Origin: Oleiagrimonas sp964566965
GTDB lineage: Bacteria; Pseudomonadota; Gammaproteobacteria; Xanthomonadales; Rhodanobacteraceae
DNA: 26,987 bases
NCBI GenBank assembly: GCA_964566965.1
Contig: CAZMKO010000024.1
Coordinates: 1 to 26,987, forward strand
Direction: 5' to 3'
This document shows, one piece after another, positions 24,490-26,987 of the stretch (position 1 is the first letter of the stretch; the number at the start of each line of letters is the position of its first letter). The translations under genes and the position numbers were made by a program. A model generated the notes under the pieces. It was not told where the DNA came from, did no database searches, and saw only the letters and a program-made list of their open reading frames with translations.

Positions 24490-24969
24490 TCAGGTTCCGG
24501 GCGACGGATCCGGATAAGCCGGTAGTTCGGGGTTGCGACGGAAGCTGAAGATCAGGCTGGTTTCGATGCGATCGACCTCGGGCCGGGTGGTGAAGGCATC
24601 CAGCGCGAAGTCGCGCAGATGATCGCTGCCGCGCACCGCCACGTGAACCAGAAAATCGTCGGCACCGGCCACGTGGTAGAAGCTGAGTACCTCGCGCAGG
24701 CTGCCCAGGTAATCGTGGAAACGTGCCACCGCTTCGCGCGAGTGCCGCGCCAGCCGCACGCTGATCATCGCCTGCAGGCCGATGCCGACGGCCGCCGGGC
24801 TGACTTCCGCGTGGTAGCCCTGGATGACGCCGGCCTCGTGCAGGCGCCGCACCCGTTCCAGCGCGGTGGAAGGGGCTACCCCGAGGCGTTCGGCCAGGGT
24901 CTTGTTGGGCAACCGCGCGTTCTTGCGTAATTCGCCCAGAATGGCGAAGTCGATTCGATCCAGTTGCAT
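24490..24969 (-). CDS. Lrp/AsnC-family transcriptional regulator
   Basis: A 159-residue feast/famine regulator with an N-terminal helix-turn-helix (LDRIDFAILGELRKN, then KTLAERLGVAPSTALERVRRLHEAGVIQGY, residues 3-52) and a C-terminal RAM ligand-binding domain (about 65-150). AGGG lies six bases before the ATG at 24969; the frame is open to 25026, but the extra residues have no family match. It is divergent from a methionine gamma-lyase-like gene with an 95-base gap that holds an inverted repeat, the layout of mdeR-mdeA in Pseudomonas putida. It probably senses an amino acid and controls its neighbour. The symbol is left open because the substrate of the partner is uncertain. Confidence 0.9.
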   Translation of the reverse strand: MQLDRIDFAILGELRKNARLPNKTLAERLGVAPSTALERVRRLHEAGVIQGYHAEVSPAAVGIGLQAMISVRLARHSREAVARFHDYLGSLREVLSFYHVAGADDFLVHVAVRGSDHLRDFALDAFTTRPEVDRIETSLIFSFRRNPELPAYPDPSPGT

Positions 24970-24997
24970 GAATACCCTGTTTGACGAAATAGTATTC
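24970..24997. promoter_or_regulatory. Candidate Lrp-type operator
   Basis: GAATAC (24970-24975) and GTATTC (24992-24997) are perfect inverted arms around 16 AT-rich bases, directly abutting the regulator ATG. A further half-site-like ATTCTAGTATG lies at 25025-25035. This fits binding of an Lrp-type dimer array to the divergent promoter region. Confidence 0.45.
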
Positions 24998-25064
24998 GAG
25001 TTCATGGCCTTTGTATCCGGGATCATTCTAGTATGTGGTGTAATTTCCGAACAGGTCCATGGCC

Positions 25065-26249
25065 ATGAAACACGTTGAAACGCTTGGCGTCCATGCCGGA
25101 CGCGAGGATTTTTCCGACCTTGGCGTGCATGCGCCGCCGATCGACCTGTCCACCACCTACCCGGTGCGCGACCTGGAGGAAGGCACGGCCAGCTTCGATG
25201 CGCTGGTCGGCGGGCAGGCGGAGGCGGCCAATCCGATCTACGCGCGGCTTTTCAATCCCACCGTGGCGCGTTTCGAAAAGGCGCTGGCGGCGATGGAAGG
25301 CACCAGCGATGCGGTGGCCTTCGCCTCGGGCATGGCTGCCGCGTCAGCCTGTCTGCTGGCGGCGCGTCAGCGCGGCTCGCACGTACTGGCGGTGCGGCCG
25401 CTGTACGGCACGCATGACCATTTGCTGGATTCGGGCCTGATGGGCCTGCCGGTGCGCTGGGTCGAGGCCGCCGCCATCGTCGACGAGATCCGTGACGACA
25501 CCGCGCTGGTCATCATCGAGACGCCCGCCAACCCCACCCTGGACCTGATCAACATCCAAGCCGTGGTCACCGCCGCCGGCAACGTGCCGGTCATGGTCGA
25601 CTCCACCTTCGCGACGCCGGTGCTGCAGCAGCCTGCCAGCCTGGGCGCGACCCTGGTGATGCACAGCGCCACCAAGTTCCTGGGCGGCCACGGCGACGTG
25701 ATCGCCGGCGTGGTGGCCTGCGATGCCGAATGGGCGGCCACGTTGCGCCAGGTGCGTGCAGCCACCGGCGGCCTGCTGCATCCGCTGGGTGCCTACCTGC
25801 TGCATCGCGGCCTGCCGACGCTGTCGCTGCGCGTCGAAAAGGCCCAGGACAACGCCGGCGAACTGGCGCGCCGGCTGGCCGAGCATCCGGCGGTGGCGAA
25901 GACGTTTTATCCGGGCTTGGGCACGGTCGCCAACGCGCATCTGGTCGGCACGCAGATGGCCGGGGCGGGCACCCTGATCAGTTTCGATCTGAAGGGCGGA
26001 CATGCCGCCGCCGCGGATCTGATGCGCCAGGTACAGGTGGCTACCCCGGCGGTCAGCCTGGGTTCGGTGGATACCCTGGTACAGCATCCCGCCGGCCTGA
26101 CCCATCGTGTCCTGGACGAAGCCACGCAGAAACAATGCGGCATCACGCCGGGCCTGATCCGTCTGTCGGTCGGCATCGAGCATGTCGAGGATCTGTGGGA
26201 CGACCTGGTGCAGGCGATGGATGCCGGGACCCGGGCGCGTGTGGCTTGA
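25065..26249 (+). CDS. PLP-dependent Cys/Met-metabolism enzyme, methionine gamma-lyase-like
   Basis: A 394-residue fold-type I PLP enzyme of the cystathionine gamma-lyase/synthase family. Visible cofactor contacts: Y59 and R61 in YARLFNP, SGM (88-90), Y114 in PLYG, D179 in MVDSTFATP, S201 and the Schiff-base lysine K204 in SATKFLGGHGD. The C-terminal part has TPAVSLGSVDTLVQHPA and the substrate carboxylate Arg in IRLSVGIE. Closest in style to methionine gamma-lyase, and the divergent Lrp regulator supports amino-acid catabolism. However, the Cys116 characteristic of methionine gamma-lyase is T116 here, so cystathionine- or O-acylhomoserine-type activity is possible. The ATG at 25065 is preferred (AGG nine bases before); one at 25059 is also in frame. 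Confidence 0.85.
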   Translation: MKHVETLGVHAGREDFSDLGVHAPPIDLSTTYPVRDLEEGTASFDALVGGQAEAANPIYARLFNPTVARFEKALAAMEGTSDAVAFASGMAAASACLLAARQRGSHVLAVRPLYGTHDHLLDSGLMGLPVRWVEAAAIVDEIRDDTALVIIETPANPTLDLINIQAVVTAAGNVPVMVDSTFATPVLQQPASLGATLVMHSATKFLGGHGDVIAGVVACDAEWAATLRQVRAATGGLLHPLGAYLLHRGLPTLSLRVEKAQDNAGELARRLAEHPAVAKTFYPGLGTVANAHLVGTQMAGAGTLISFDLKGGHAAAADLMRQVQVATPAVSLGSVDTLVQHPAGLTHRVLDEATQKQCGITPGLIRLSVGIEHVEDLWDDLVQAMDAGTRARVA

Positions 26250-26266
26250 AGCATCTGGTTGACAGG

Positions 26267-26289
26267 TCGCCTGCAGGCAGGCTCCTACG
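26267..26289 (-). repeat. Outer inverted repeat arm F
   Basis: Perfect 23-base reverse complement of arm G (26428-26450). Contains the palindrome GCCTGCAGGC next to GGCTCCTACG. It lies 17 bases after the lyase stop codon. Confidence 0.85.
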
Positions 26290-26320
26290 GGTGAATCGTG
26301 CAACCCGAATATGAATTGCA

Positions 26321-26343
26321 GGAGCGTGGAAGCCGCGACCGGG
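26321..26343 (+). repeat. Inner inverted repeat arm H
   Basis: GGAGCGTGGAAGCCGCGACC and three more G; an imperfect inverted copy is at 26374-26397. Head GGAGC and GCCGCGA are shared with the REP elements near rpiA, pointing to a related family. Confidence 0.6.
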
Positions 26344-26373
26344 CTTGCCGCAAGACACGCCATTTCCCCGTAT

Positions 26374-26397
26374 CCCGGTCGCGCCTGCCCATACTCC
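26374..26397 (-). repeat. Inner inverted repeat arm H'
   Basis: On the minus strand it starts GGAGTATGGGCAGGCGCGAC and continues with CGGG, an imperfect partner of H (26321-26343), 30 bases away from it. Confidence 0.55.
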
Positions 26398-26427
26398 GAC
26401 GGCAACACGGAATTCGCGATATTCCGG

Positions 26428-26450
26428 CGTAGGAGCCTGCCTGCAGGCGA
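26428..26450 (+). repeat. Outer inverted repeat arm G
   Basis: Starts CGTAGGAGCCTGCC and ends TGCAGGCGA; exact inverted partner of F. Outer and inner arms are set almost symmetrically (31 and 30 bases between outer and inner arms), giving a 184-base nested palindrome. Confidence 0.85.
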
Positions 26451-26478
26451 TGGCCCGTGACGTCCGGAATCCCCGTTT

Positions 26479-26987
26479 TCAACGCCCGTTTTCCGCCAAT
26501 TCCTTCAACCGGTACAGCGTCTCCAGCGCCTCGCGCGGGGACAACGCATCGGGGTCGATGTCGGCCAGCAGATTGTCGACCGGCGACGGCGCGGCGGGTG
26601 CGAACAAACCCAGCTGCGGCGAGGTGTCGGCCGGCGCGGGTTGTGCGGCACGCGCCGTGGTGCCGCTTTCCAGCTCGGCGAGAGTTTTGCGCGCGTCAGC
26701 GATGACATCGCGGGGCAGGCCGGCCAGGGCCGCCACCTGCAGGCCGAAGCTGCGGCTGGCCGGGCCTTCCTTCAGCGCGTGCATGAACACCAGCTTGTCG
26801 CCGTATTCCACGGCATCCAGGTGCACGTTGGCGATGCCGGGGTAGTCGCCGGCCAGTTCCGTCAGTTCGAAATAGTGTGTGGCGAACAGCGTGAAGGCGC
26901 GGTTGGCCGTGGCCAGGTGCACGGCGGCGGCGCGCGCCAGCGACAGGCCGTCGTAGGTGCTGGTGCCGCGGCCCACCTCGTCCATCA
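26479..26987 (-). CDS. mutS: DNA mismatch repair protein MutS, C-terminal part (5' end outside window)
   Basis: Mismatch-recognition ATPase. The visible residues start in the Walker B region MDEVGRGTSTYDGLSLA, continue through ATHYFELTEL (the conserved ATPase His), NVHLDAVEYGDKLVFMHALKEGPASRSFG, and AALAGLPRDVIADARKTLAELE at the end of the ATPase domain. A Pro/Ala-rich linker then leads to a short C-terminal helix (PDALSPREALETLYRLKEL), the dimer/tetramer-forming end of MutS. The N-terminal mismatch-binding and lever domains lie beyond the right edge. The 184-base palindromic repeat cluster follows its stop codon by 28 bases. Confidence 0.96.
   Translation of the reverse strand, partial: MDEVGRGTSTYDGLSLARAAAVHLATANRAFTLFATHYFELTELAGDYPGIANVHLDAVEYGDKLVFMHALKEGPASRSFGLQVAALAGLPRDVIADARKTLAELESGTTARAAQPAPADTSPQLGLFAPAAPSPVDNLLADIDPDALSPREALETLYRLKELAENGR

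Overview
The window reads as high-GC gammaproteobacterial chromosome, most likely from the Xanthomonadales (Rhodanobacteraceae-like). The evidence is the gene order trpD-trpC-HAD-clp-speD, a Clp regulator close to that of Xanthomonas, a Xanthomonas/Stenotrophomonas-type peptide amidase, an amgK-murU pair, and GTGGGAGCGGC-type REP elements. All genes share the same high-GC style and no integrase, transposase or phage gene is visible. One run of 100 N (19391-19490) is a scaffold gap, so linkage across it is assumed rather than seen.

Layout. 1-2097: end of trpD, trpC and a PgpC-like HAD phosphatase, one rightward operon. 2165-4730: clp (leftward), a 399-base divergent regulatory region, speD (rightward) and coq7 (leftward). 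4731-5917: leader, promoter and operon rplM-rpsI, then tRNA-Gln(CUG) and a clear intrinsic terminator. 5918-6200: four REP elements. 6201-9130: a leftward run amgK-murU-EVE-rpiA. 9180-10601: bifunctional mannose-1-phosphate guanylyltransferase. 10612-12219: Tat-exported peptide amidase, leftward.

12350-19390 is the unusual part: four c-type cytochrome genes with 17 CxxCH motifs in total, plus an outer-membrane barrel. A rightward pair (diheme c4-like, then triheme dehydrogenase-type subunit) converges on a leftward set made of a decaheme DmsE/MtrA-type cytochrome (5' end lost in the gap), an MtrB/PioB-type barrel, a diheme c4-like cytochrome and a Mug-like DNA glycosylase. The decaheme, barrel and diheme genes would form a path for electrons between periplasm and cell exterior.

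19501-26987: a LysR regulator, typA/bipA, a cyclophilin, an AEC transporter, hslR, an Lrp-type regulator divergent from a methionine gamma-lyase-like PLP enzyme (an mdeR-mdeA-like arrangement with a candidate operator), a nested inverted-repeat REP cluster, and the C-terminal part of mutS running off the right edge.

The window is mostly housekeeping. The best leads are the MtrAB-type electron conduit with its satellite cytochromes, the divergent Lrp/PLP-lyase pair, the Mug-like protein with an altered first active-site motif, and the two REP architectures.
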